The notes under the pieces are model-generated. The model was not told the origin of the DNA. It was given only the letters and a program-made list of their open reading frames with translations, and did no database searches. Below, piece after piece: positions 1-6,156 of a stretch of 15,606 bases of DNA. The position numbers and the translations under genes were made by a program. Position 1 is the stretch's first letter. Each line of letters opens with the position of its first letter. Location of the stretch: the NCBI GenBank assembly GCA_022822125.1, contig JAJECF010000149.1:1-15606 (forward strand), written 5' to 3'. This stretch comes from Alphaproteobacteria bacterium (lineage in GTDB: Bacteria > Pseudomonadota > Alphaproteobacteria > Bin95).

Positions 1-321
1 CGCTCGCCTCAAAACCGACCGCAGACACGACCCGCGACCCAATCAGGCCAGCCGCAGCGCCCCAAACGCAACGCAAACCTAAAACCGCATCCAAAATCTC
101 AGCCGCTATTCCTCAGAACCTCAATTCTGCAAGTGCCTCTATTTTGAATGTTATCACCGAATGCGCGCTTCGGCCGGCGCGCCCGCTTGCTTCTTCTTTC
201 GTTCCATTGCATCCTGTAGCACCGCTGCAGGAGGCGGGGTCCGCCCGGGTCTCCGGCGCAGCTTGACGATGCCGGAACGCCGTGGTTGGAGGCGACCGGA
301 GGAGGCGGCGAACGCGGTCCC
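1..321. other. Leader region upstream of the MORN gene, no firm gene
   Basis: The first 100 bases are strongly skewed to A and C (about 77 of 100 by my count, only about 7 T), unlike the rest of the window. Because A/C-rich DNA has few stops, all three forward frames are open for a while: one ends at a TGA at 145-147, one at a TAA at 80-82, one at a TGA at 264-266. None has a start codon or a recognisable domain, so the tail of an upstream gene is possible but not shown. A weak hairpin (CAGAA at 114-118 with TTCTG at 125-129) is present. I find no convincing -35/-10 pair. The region probably carries the promoter and 5' leader of the MORN gene. Confidence 0.4.
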
Positions 322-1830
322 ATGAACGACCTTGCAGTCAGGACCTTCCTTGCTTGCCTTGTAGTTTTCGCTCTTCCGTCCTGCGAGGCAGCCCGGAAAT
401 TCGGGTCTGATTTCGAGAAGTTCGGGGCCAATTTGCGCGCCGGATTCCAGGGCGGGAAAGCGCCGGTCGCAAAGGCGGAGAAGACGGCCCCGAGCCGTCC
501 CCTCAATCAACGCTCCAAGCAGTTCGAACGGAACCGGCAAGCCCGGATTCCGACCGCAGTTCCCGTGAACCCGGAACGGATCGAACCGGTCCCGCAGGCG
601 AAGCCCGAGCCGCCCAAACGCCGGACGGCGCTCGGCGCTGTCCTGCCGCGTCCCGCGCCGCGGGAAGCCGGGGAACGCGAAGACGCGCCGGGATATCGGG
701 GGCAAAAACGCAAGGGCGTCGCGGACGGGGCGGGCGAATGGCGCTCCCCGGACGGCCATCGCTATGCCGGCGAGTTCCGGAACGGGAAATTCCACGGGCG
801 GGGCGTCTATCACTGGCCCGATGGCGAGCGTTACGAAGGCGACTTCCTGGACGGAAAATTCCAGGGAAACGCGGTCTGGTCCATGGCGAACGGGGACCGT
901 TACACCGGGGAGGTCCGCGACGGGCAATTCCACGGCAAGGGCGTTTTCAGCCGCCCCGGCGGCGAGCGCTACGAGGGCGATTTCAGGAACGGGAAGTTCT
1001 ACGGCTTCGGCGACTGGACGATGGCGGACGGCAATCGCTATGTCGGCGATGTGCGCGATGACGAATTCCACGGATGCGGGGCCTATATCTGGGCCAATGG
1101 CGAGTATTACGCCGGGGAGTTCCAGCGCGACAAATTCCACGGCCTCGGCAGCTATGCCTGGCCGGACGGGTTCATGAAAACCTGCGAATGGCGGGATGAT
1201 GCGGAGGTCGAGGGAAGTTGCGTCGAGCACGCCGCGGGCGGAAAGGCCCCCGAACAGGCGGCAGGGGCCTGCTTCCGCAACGCCTCCTGGCGTGCTGTCC
1301 TGCCGGTTTCCACGGGTGGCGGACACGCGGCGAAGCGCCGGGACGACGAGAAGGCGGTAGCGGCGGCTCGGGGCGGCGGCAAGCGGGAAGAGGCGCATTA
1401 CGAAGGCCAGCACCGGGACGGCCAGCCGCACGGCAGGGGCGTTCTCACCTTCGCCAATGGAGACCGCTTCGAGGGCGAATTCGCGGATGGCGAGATCAGC
1501 GGCCGCGGCACGATGTATCTCGCTAATGGCGACGTCTATGGCGGCGAGGGCGCATTCGACAGCCGCGGCTACCAGGGTTGCGGCCTTTATGTCCGAGCGA
1601 ACGGGGACCGCTATATGGGCCAGTTCCGTGACAGTCGCTTCCACGGACGCGGAACCTATGAATGGGCCGAGGACGTGGCGGCAACCTGCGACTGGCGCGA
1701 CGGCGTGCGGGTCGTGGAAAGCTGCAAGGCCCACCGGGTGACCGGCATCGGCGAGCGCTACAGGGCCGACGGAATCTGCGGCACGCTGACCGACAGGAAT
1801 GTGAAGCAACGCAAGCGATGGGGCCGGTAG
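322..1830 (+). CDS. MORN-repeat lipoprotein (probable)
   Basis: A 502-residue protein built mainly of MORN repeats, about 23-residue beta-hairpin units with the pattern (R/Y)Y-x-G-(E/D)-x4-G-x-x-x-G-x-G. I chose the ATG at 322 over a TTG at 286 because it gives a clean lipoprotein signal: Arg7, a hydrophobic stretch at 8-19, then LPSC with Cys21 as the lipidation site. Glu at +2 would suggest outer-membrane sorting by the E. coli rule. Residues 22 to about 135 are a low-complexity Pro/Arg/Lys-rich linker. Array 1 (about 147-284) has six repeats and array 2 (about 359-452) has four. Each is followed by a similar motif, C-(E/D)-WRD-x7-SC (Cys288/Cys300 and Cys456/Cys468), which could form disulfides in the periplasm. 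MORN arrays often act as scaffolds or bind lipid; the function here is unknown. GGAGGAGG lies upstream but rather far from the ATG. Confidence 0.8.
   Translation: MNDLAVRTFLACLVVFALPSCEAARKFGSDFEKFGANLRAGFQGGKAPVAKAEKTAPSRPLNQRSKQFERNRQARIPTAVPVNPERIEPVPQAKPEPPKRRTALGAVLPRPAPREAGEREDAPGYRGQKRKGVADGAGEWRSPDGHRYAGEFRNGKFHGRGVYHWPDGERYEGDFLDGKFQGNAVWSMANGDRYTGEVRDGQFHGKGVFSRPGGERYEGDFRNGKFYGFGDWTMADGNRYVGDVRDDEFHGCGAYIWANGEYYAGEFQRDKFHGLGSYAWPDGFMKTCEWRDDAEVEGSCVEHAAGGKAPEQAAGACFRNASWRAVLPVSTGGGHAAKRRDDEKAVAAARGGGKREEAHYEGQHRDGQPHGRGVLTFANGDRFEGEFADGEISGRGTMYLANGDVYGGEGAFDSRGYQGCGLYVRANGDRYMGQFRDSRFHGRGTYEWAEDVAATCDWRDGVRVVESCKAHRVTGIGERYRADGICGTLTDRNVKQRKRWGR
760..1173 (+). repeat. MORN array 1 (six tandem coding repeats)
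   Basis: Six consecutive units of about 69 bases, each encoding a 23-residue MORN repeat; recurring strings are RYxGDF, GKFHG and WPDG/ANGD. The bases preserve the protein pattern with varied synonymous codons, so this is an old expansion, not a recent DNA duplication. A half repeat lies just before it (GEWRSPDG, about 138-145). The array ends at WPDGF, followed by the Cys motif at 1183-1221. Confidence 0.8.
1396..1677 (+). repeat. MORN array 2 (four tandem coding repeats)
   Basis: Four further MORN units separated from array 1 by about 74 residues of Ala/Gly/Lys-rich linker. The third unit is irregular (VYGGEGAFDSRGYQGCG) with a two-residue insertion. The array is followed by a second Cys motif at 1687-1725 that mirrors the one after array 1, so the whole (array plus cap) appears duplicated. 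Confidence 0.75.
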
Positions 1831-1890
1831 AGCGCCGCGCGCATCGTCATCCAGAAGCCGGCATGTCTTGCGAGGAGCGCCAGTGGGGTA

Positions 1891-1912
1891 GCAAGCCTTT
1901 CCGTCGGCTTGC
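1891..1912. other. Short perfect hairpin between MORN gene and CoA-transferase
   Basis: GCAAGCC at 1891-1897 pairs exactly with GGCTTGC at 1906-1912 around an 8-base loop. No T-run follows, so it is not a standard intrinsic terminator; it could be a Rho-assisted end of the MORN transcript, an operator, or chance. The rest of the 136-base gap holds only the Shine-Dalgarno of the next gene (GGAGAGGGG at 1952-1960). Confidence 0.3.
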
Positions 1913-1966
1913 AGACATGGCGGGACCGCTTATCCTGCCTTTTCGTCGGCTGGAGAGGGGGCCTTG

Positions 1967-3094
1967 ATGCACCGACCGCTTGAGGGATTGCTGGTGGTGA
2001 GCCTGGAGCAGGCCGTCGCCGCGCCGTTCCTGACGGCGCGGCTGGCGGACGCCGGGGCGCGCGTCATCAAGCTCGAACGCAGGGAAGGCGATTTCGCGCG
2101 CGGCTATGACAACTATGTGCGCGGCAGCTCCACCTATTTCGTCTATCTCAACCGGGGCAAGCAGTCGCTCGTCATCGACATCAAGGACGAGGCCGACCGC
2201 GCGCTGCTGCACCGCATTCTGGCGCGCGCCGATGTCTGGGTGCAGAACCTGGCGCCCGGCGCAACGGAGCGCGCAGGCTTCGGCTCGGCGGAACTGCGCG
2301 CCCGCTATCCCCGTCTCATCACGGTCGATATTTCCGGTTATGGCGAGACCGGCCCGCCCTACGACCGGATGAAGGCCTATGACATGCTGGTGCAGGCCGA
2401 GAGCGGCGTCGCCTCGGTGACGGGCTCGGAAGCCGAGCCGGGCCGCATCGGCGTCTCGGCCTGCGATATCGCGACCGGCATGTTCAGCCACGCCGCCGTG
2501 CTGGAGGCGCTCATCAAGCGCGGCATCGACGGCAAGGGTTCGGCGGTCAAGGCGTCGCTCTTCGCCTCGATGGCGGACTGGATGTCCGCGCCGCTGATGT
2601 GGCACGAATATGCCGGCCGGACCTGGCCGCGCATGGCGCTCCGCCATCCGGCGCTGGTGCCCTACGGCGCGTTCGAGACCTCCGACGGCCACCGGGTGAT
2701 GATCGCCTGCCAGAACGACCGCGAGTGGCGGCGCTTCGCCGAAACGGTGCTGGAGCGCCCGGACCTTGCCACGGCGCCGAAATACGCCACCCAGGTCGCA
2801 CGGGTCGAGAACCGGGCCGAGGTCGAGGCGGTGCTGGAGGGGATACTGGGCGCGCTCGACCGCGAGACGCTGCGCGCCCGGCTGGTTGCGGCGGATGTGG
2901 CCTTCGGCAGCGTGAACGCAGTGGCCGACCTTTCGGAGCATCCGGCCTTGCGCCGCGTGGAGATCGGCACGCCCGGCGGTCCGGTCAGCCATGTGGCGCC
3001 GGCGGTCTATTTTGACGGAGAACCCCGGGACTACGGGCCGATCCCGGAGGTGGACGAACACGGCGGCCTGATTCGGGAGGAATTCTCGCCATGA
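1967..3094 (+). CDS. CaiB/BaiF family III CoA-transferase
   Basis: A 375-residue enzyme of the family III CoA-transferases, which move CoA between carboxylic acids through an aspartyl-CoA thioester. Family signs are the N-terminal LEGLLVVSLEQAVAAPF, the VIKLER segment, YLNRGKQSLVIDI, the GYGETGP loop, and the probable catalytic Asp167 in SACDIATGM, close to Asp169 of formyl-CoA transferase. The ATG at 1967 is preferred over the adjacent TTG at 1964 and has GGAGAGGGG six bases upstream. The stop overlaps the next start (ATGA), so the two are translationally coupled. Together with a FAS1-like hydratase, the pair resembles the transferase/hydratase modules of itaconate, mesaconate or citramalate metabolism (Ict/Ich, or mesaconyl-CoA enzymes). 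Family assignment is firm; substrate is inference. Confidence 0.9.
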   Translation: MHRPLEGLLVVSLEQAVAAPFLTARLADAGARVIKLERREGDFARGYDNYVRGSSTYFVYLNRGKQSLVIDIKDEADRALLHRILARADVWVQNLAPGATERAGFGSAELRARYPRLITVDISGYGETGPPYDRMKAYDMLVQAESGVASVTGSEAEPGRIGVSACDIATGMFSHAAVLEALIKRGIDGKGSAVKASLFASMADWMSAPLMWHEYAGRTWPRMALRHPALVPYGAFETSDGHRVMIACQNDREWRRFAETVLERPDLATAPKYATQVARVENRAEVEAVLEGILGALDRETLRARLVAADVAFGSVNAVADLSEHPALRRVEIGTPGGPVSHVAPAVYFDGEPRDYGPIPEVDEHGGLIREEFSP

Positions 3095-3966
3095 CCTACA
3101 CCGCCGCGGATCTGGAATTTCTGCGCGATTCCATCGGCAATACCGAGGAAAGCCGCGATTTCGCCTCGCCCATGCAGATCCACGGCCTCGCCGCGCTGCT
3201 CGACAAGCCGGACGTGCCGCAGATGGGCGACCCCATCGGGCCGATGGGTCACTGGTGCTATTTCTATCCGCGCGTGCCGGCGTCGGGCATCGGGGCGGAC
3301 GGCCATCCCGAGCGCGGCGGCTTCCTGCCGCCCACGCCGCTGCCGCGGCGCATGTTCGGCGGCTGCCGCACCGCCTACCGCCAGGATGTGCTGGTCGGCG
3401 AGGAGATCGTTCGCAAGGCGCGGATCAAGGAAGTGGCGATCAAGGACGGGCGCACCGGTATTCTCGTCATCGTCACCGTCGCCTACGAGATCGAGAGCCC
3501 GCGCGGCCTCTGCATCGAGGAAGAGCACGACATCGTCTATCGCGACAACCCGCCGGCCGGCGCCGCCGACAGCCGGGGCAATAGCGGCAGGACGGGCAAT
3601 GCGCCGACGGACCATGCTTTCATCCGCGAGATCGTGCCGGACCCGGTGATGCTGTTCCGCTATTCGGCGGTCACCTTCAACGGCCACCGCATCCATTACG
3701 ACCGCAAATATGTGACCGAGGTGGAGGGCTATCCGGGCCTGATCGTCCACGGGCCGTTGACCACGACCCATATGCTGGAGCTCGGCATGGCGCAGATGCC
3801 GGGCCGGCGCGTGGCCCGCTACGATTTCCAGGCCCGCGCGCCGCTCTTCGACAACGCGCCTTTCAGGGTCGCCGGCAAGCCGGGGGAGGACGGCGCCAGC
3901 CAGACGCTGTGGTCCGTCACGCCCGAAGGCAATCTGGGGACGATCGCAACGGCGGTTTACGAGTGA
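3091..3966 (+). CDS. FAS1-like/MaoC-type acyl-CoA hydratase (mesaconyl- or itaconyl-CoA hydratase-like)
   Basis: A 291-residue double hot-dog protein with an N-terminal FAS1-like dehydratase domain (about 1-155) and a C-terminal MaoC-like domain (about 175-290). The second half carries the typical active-site stretch FNGHRIHYDRKYV and the downstream YPGLIVHGPL. Proteins of this layout include mesaconyl-C4-CoA hydratase and the itaconyl-CoA hydratase Ich, which add water to an unsaturated dicarboxyl-CoA. The ATG overlaps the transferase stop by four bases, with GGGAGG ten bases upstream. No citramalyl-CoA lyase of the CitE type follows; the next gene is convergent, so a lyase, if used, must be elsewhere. 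The general enzyme class is well supported; the exact substrate is not. Confidence 0.85.
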   Translation: MTYTAADLEFLRDSIGNTEESRDFASPMQIHGLAALLDKPDVPQMGDPIGPMGHWCYFYPRVPASGIGADGHPERGGFLPPTPLPRRMFGGCRTAYRQDVLVGEEIVRKARIKEVAIKDGRTGILVIVTVAYEIESPRGLCIEEEHDIVYRDNPPAGAADSRGNSGRTGNAPTDHAFIREIVPDPVMLFRYSAVTFNGHRIHYDRKYVTEVEGYPGLIVHGPLTTTHMLELGMAQMPGRRVARYDFQARAPLFDNAPFRVAGKPGEDGASQTLWSVTPEGNLGTIATAVYE

Positions 3967-3982
3967 TCCGGCCCGACGGTTG

Positions 3983-4279
3983 TCATTCTGCCGCAGGCGC
4001 CGTGCGCCGGATCAGCTCCTCCAGCGCGCGGCTCTGCGCATCGGAATTGCGGCTCTGCGCTCTGAGCGCCTCCATGACCTCTTCGTGCCGCTGCCGCTCG
4101 GCTTCGCTCGACCGTCGATTGGCGTCGTCCGACGCCTTCCGGTCGCGCGCGCGTTCGTCGGAGGACCGGCGCATCTCCCGGATGCCGTGCCAGACCAGAA
4201 AGCATGTCGTAACGCCGACGCTGCCTGTGAAGACGGCGATAGCGACAGTCGCCCAAGCGGTCAGTTCGGCGGGGCTCAC
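3983..4279 (-). CDS. Small membrane-anchored coiled-coil protein, function unknown
   Basis: A 98-residue protein that I do not recognise by name. I place the start at a GTG (complement of 4277-4279) because GGAGG sits nine bases upstream; a longer frame to 4378 would need a start inside moaE and adds a non-hydrophobic tail. One membrane segment (about residues 8-30, TAWATVAIAVFTGSVGVTTC followed by FLVW) precedes a cytoplasmic, very charged helix (about 33-95, rich in Arg, Glu, Ser, Asp) with a heptad-like look. Such proteins are often membrane-tethered adaptors, but no function can be assigned. It lies 58 bases after moaE on the same strand and ends 16 bases from the convergent hydratase gene. 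A TATAGT in the gap (complement of 4310-4315) could be a -10 box without a good -35. Confidence 0.65.
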   Translation of the reverse strand: MSPAELTAWATVAIAVFTGSVGVTTCFLVWHGIREMRRSSDERARDRKASDDANRRSSEAERQRHEEVMEALRAQSRNSDAQSRALEELIRRTAPAAE

Positions 4280-4337
4280 AGCGTTCAGCCTCCGGCAAGC
4301 AGCTTTTCCACTATAGCACCGATCCGGCCGCCATGCT

Positions 4338-4784
4338 TCATCCGGTCTCCCGCCACCGGTCGCGCGCCGCGTCGTCATCCCCGCGCGCAGCGACCCAGCG
4401 GGCGCCGTCTGCGCCTTCCTCGCGCTTCCAGAAAGGCGCTTCGGTCTTGAGCCAGTCCATCAGGAAATTGCAGCTGTCGAAGGCAGCCTGGCGGTGGGCG
4501 GAGGCGGTGATCGTCAGCACGATGGGTTCGCCCAGTTCGAGACGTCCATAGCGGTGGACGATCAGCGAGGCCTCCAGCGGCCAGCGCCGATGCGCCTCGG
4601 CGTCGATGCGTTCGAGCTGGCGCTCCGTCATGCCGGGATAATGCTCCAGCGTCATGGCGCTGAGCCCGCCGAGATCGCGCACCAGACCGACAAAGCTCGC
4701 GACGCCGCCGATGCGGGTGTTGCCGGCGGTCAGCGCCGCGATCTCGCGCCCGACGTCGAAGGACTCGCGTTGCACCCGGATCAT
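4338..4784 (-). CDS. moaE: Molybdopterin synthase catalytic subunit MoaE
   Basis: MoaE, 148 residues, is the large subunit of molybdopterin synthase; it inserts two sulfurs from thiocarboxylated MoaD into cyclic pyranopterin monophosphate in the cytoplasm. Visible family residues: FVGLVRD with Arg36, LEHYPGM (47-52), His97-Arg98 in SAHRQAAF, and the lysines Lys113 and Lys120 in MDWLKTEAPFWKRE, matching the catalytic Lys119 and Lys126 of E. coli MoaE. Length is usual for the family. The start ATG lies four bases past the moaD stop, and its Shine-Dalgarno GGAGG is formed by the last two codons of moaD. It is the fifth gene of the minus-strand group. Confidence 0.96.
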   Translation of the reverse strand: MIRVQRESFDVGREIAALTAGNTRIGGVASFVGLVRDLGGLSAMTLEHYPGMTERQLERIDAEAHRRWPLEASLIVHRYGRLELGEPIVLTITASAHRQAAFDSCNFLMDWLKTEAPFWKREEGADGARWVAARGDDDAARDRWRETG

Positions 4785-4788
4785 CGCG

Positions 4789-5040
4789 TCAGCCTCCGGT
4801 GACGGGAGGGAAGAAGGCGACCTCGTCGCCGGGAGCGACGGGCGTGTCGGTTTCGGCGAAGTCCTGGTTGACCGCGAAACGCACGACGGAGCGGTCGGCG
4901 AAAACCGCCGCCTGCCGCTCGTCCTGGGCCGCCAGCCAGTCCATCAACGCGCCGACGGTGGCGATGCCGGGCGGGGGCGAGACCTGCCGCTCGGACATGC
5001 CGGCCTTGTCGCGCAGCCAGGCGAAATAGAGGATTTTCAA
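4789..5040 (-). CDS. moaD: Molybdopterin synthase sulfur carrier subunit MoaD
   Basis: MoaD, 83 residues, is the ubiquitin-fold small subunit of molybdopterin synthase. The C-terminus ends in TGG; the terminal glycine is adenylated and thiocarboxylated by MoeB-type enzymes and the tail inserts into MoaE. Other signs are the N-terminal MKILYFAWLRD strand and VNQDFAETDTPVAPGDEVAFFPPV near the end. The start is a TTG (complement of 5038-5040) that overlaps the mobB stop as TTGA, with GGAG eight bases upstream; a rare start codon plus overlap suggests translation coupled to mobB. No ATG in this frame gives an intact first beta strand. Confidence 0.95.
   Translation of the reverse strand: MKILYFAWLRDKAGMSERQVSPPPGIATVGALMDWLAAQDERQAAVFADRSVVRFAVNQDFAETDTPVAPGDEVAFFPPVTGG
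4792..4797 (-). promoter_or_regulatory. Shine-Dalgarno of moaE embedded in the MoaD Gly-Gly codons
   Basis: On the minus strand the codons GGA GGC encode the essential C-terminal Gly-Gly of MoaD and at the same time give the GGAGG motif eight bases before the moaE ATG. The six bases therefore serve as protein tail and ribosome-binding site at once. Confidence 0.7.
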
Positions 5041-5549
5041 ACCTGCAACTCCAGCCGCTCGACGATGAAATCGGCGATGGCGTCCGGATCGTCAAGGTCG
5101 AGGGCGCGAAAGCCGTCCGCCCGCACCGCCGCCGCTGTCTCCTTGTCGCAGGCCACGGCAAGGATATTCGGGTCGTCCGGCCAGAGCGGCGGGCCTTCGA
5201 CCGCGCTGCGGTGAACCGCCAGCTTGGGATGCGGCTCGCGCTTGTAGCCCTCGACCAGCACGAGGTCCACCGGCGAAAGCCGGGCGAGCAGCGCCGTCAG
5301 GGGCGGTTCGGCCTCCTCGCGCAGTTCGTGCATCAGCGCCCAACGCCGGCCGGATGCGACCAGCACCTCCCGCGCCCCGGCCTTTCGGTGTTCCCAGGAA
5401 TCCTTGCCAGGTTTATCGACATCGAAATTATGGTGCGCATGCTTCACGGTGGAGACCGAGACGCCGCGTTGCTGCAGTGCCGGAATGAGCCTGAGCGCGA
5501 GCGTGGTCTTGCCGCTGCCGCTCCAGCCTGCGATGCCGAGCACTTTCAT
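5037..5549 (-). CDS. mobB: Molybdopterin-guanine dinucleotide biosynthesis adaptor MobB
   Basis: MobB, 170 residues, is a P-loop GTP-binding protein that assists MobA in forming the guanine dinucleotide form of the molybdenum cofactor. The Walker A motif GWSGSGKTTL is at residues 8-17. Further family segments are VKHAHHNFDVDKPGKDSW, EHRKAGA, and LVLVEGYKREPHPKLAVHR. Length fits the family (about 170-175). The ATG (complement of 5547-5549) overlaps the pgsA stop as ATGA; a longer open frame upstream is a shadow of pgsA. The stop overlaps moaD. With moaD and moaE this gives three cofactor genes in a row behind a phospholipid gene, with no mobA nearby. Confidence 0.95.
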   Translation of the reverse strand: MKVLGIAGWSGSGKTTLALRLIPALQQRGVSVSTVKHAHHNFDVDKPGKDSWEHRKAGAREVLVASGRRWALMHELREEAEPPLTALLARLSPVDLVLVEGYKREPHPKLAVHRSAVEGPPLWPDDPNILAVACDKETAAAVRADGFRALDLDDPDAIADFIVERLELQV

Positions 5550-6073
5550 CCGGCCGCGTCCAGCGCCTTGCGGACATAGCCCGCGCCCGTCCAGAGCGTG
5601 AGCAGGGCGGCGATCCAGAGCAGCACGATGCCGGCGCCGTGCGCGGCCGACGGCAATCCGGGGCTGGCGATCAGCAGGGTGAGCGCCGCCATCTGCGCCG
5701 CCGCCTTGTATTTCGCAACGCGGGTCACCGGCAGCGCGCCGCCGCCCGCCGCCTCGCGCAGTCCGGCAATGACGAATTCCCGCACGAGGATCAGCAGGGC
5801 AGCCAGCGTGCCCCAGACACCGAGGCTGCCGAGCCCCGCCAGCAGCAGCGCCGTTCCGTTCACCAGCACCTTGTCGGCGATCGGGTCGAGCGTCGCCCCG
5901 AAGGCTGTCGCCTTGCCCTGCCGCCGGGCGAGATAGCCGTCGAAGAAGTCGGTTGCCGCCGCGGCGACGAAGAGCGCCGCGGCCCACCAGCTCTCGCCCG
6001 TGGCAAGCAGTATCGCCAACGGCAGAAGGGCCGCAATGCGCGAAAGGCTCAACAGGTTCGGCAGGTCGAGCAT
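5546..6073 (-). CDS. pgsA: CDP-diacylglycerol-glycerol-3-phosphate 3-phosphatidyltransferase PgsA
   Basis: PgsA, 175 residues, makes phosphatidylglycerophosphate from CDP-diacylglycerol and glycerol-3-phosphate in the inner membrane, the committed step to phosphatidylglycerol and cardiolipin. The full CDP-alcohol phosphotransferase signature is present: Asp45-Gly46, Ala49-Arg50, Gly59, Asp63 and Asp67, within DFFDGYLARR and FGATLDPIADK. Several hydrophobic segments fit a polytopic membrane protein. I start at the ATG before LDLPNLLSLSR, the usual N-terminus; the open frame continues far upstream without matching the family. pgsA next to moaD-moaE is common in alphaproteobacteria, often after uvrC; here an LLM oxidoreductase occupies that place, 83 bases upstream. 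Confidence 0.95.
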   Translation of the reverse strand: MLDLPNLLSLSRIAALLPLAILLATGESWWAAALFVAAAATDFFDGYLARRQGKATAFGATLDPIADKVLVNGTALLLAGLGSLGVWGTLAALLILVREFVIAGLREAAGGGALPVTRVAKYKAAAQMAALTLLIASPGLPSAAHGAGIVLLWIAALLTLWTGAGYVRKALDAAG

Positions 6074-6105
6074 GGCCCTGAAATCGCTACCCGGACCGGG
6101 ACGCC

Positions 6106-6135
6106 AGTATGCGGTGGGGACCGTGCCCCGTGCAA
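6106..6135 (-). promoter_or_regulatory. Candidate sigma-70 promoter for pgsA-mobB-moaD-moaE
   Basis: On the minus strand TTGCAC (complement of 6130-6135) and CATACT (complement of 6106-6111) are 18 bases apart in the 83-base gap before pgsA. The -35 matches 3 of 6 and the -10 matches 4 of 6 consensus bases. It is only a candidate; readthrough from the upstream oxidoreductase gene is equally possible. Confidence 0.25.
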
Positions 6136-6156
6136 GGCGGCCGGGCTTCCGCGCAG

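Noticed and set aside
760..1677. MORN-coding repeats as a possible CRISPR or DNA satellite array
   Set aside because: The units are contiguous 69-base coding repeats with varied synonymous codons and no spacers; the periodicity is explained by the protein.
154..1809. 551-residue open frame on the minus strand opposite the MORN gene, itself repetitive
   Set aside because: It is the reverse-phase image of the MORN repeats in GC-rich DNA; no family features, while the plus strand has clear MORN units and a lipoprotein signal.
3957..4298. 113-residue minus-strand frame overlapping the small membrane protein
   Set aside because: It is the alternative phase of the same DNA; it lacks the membrane helix and the Shine-Dalgarno found in the accepted frame.
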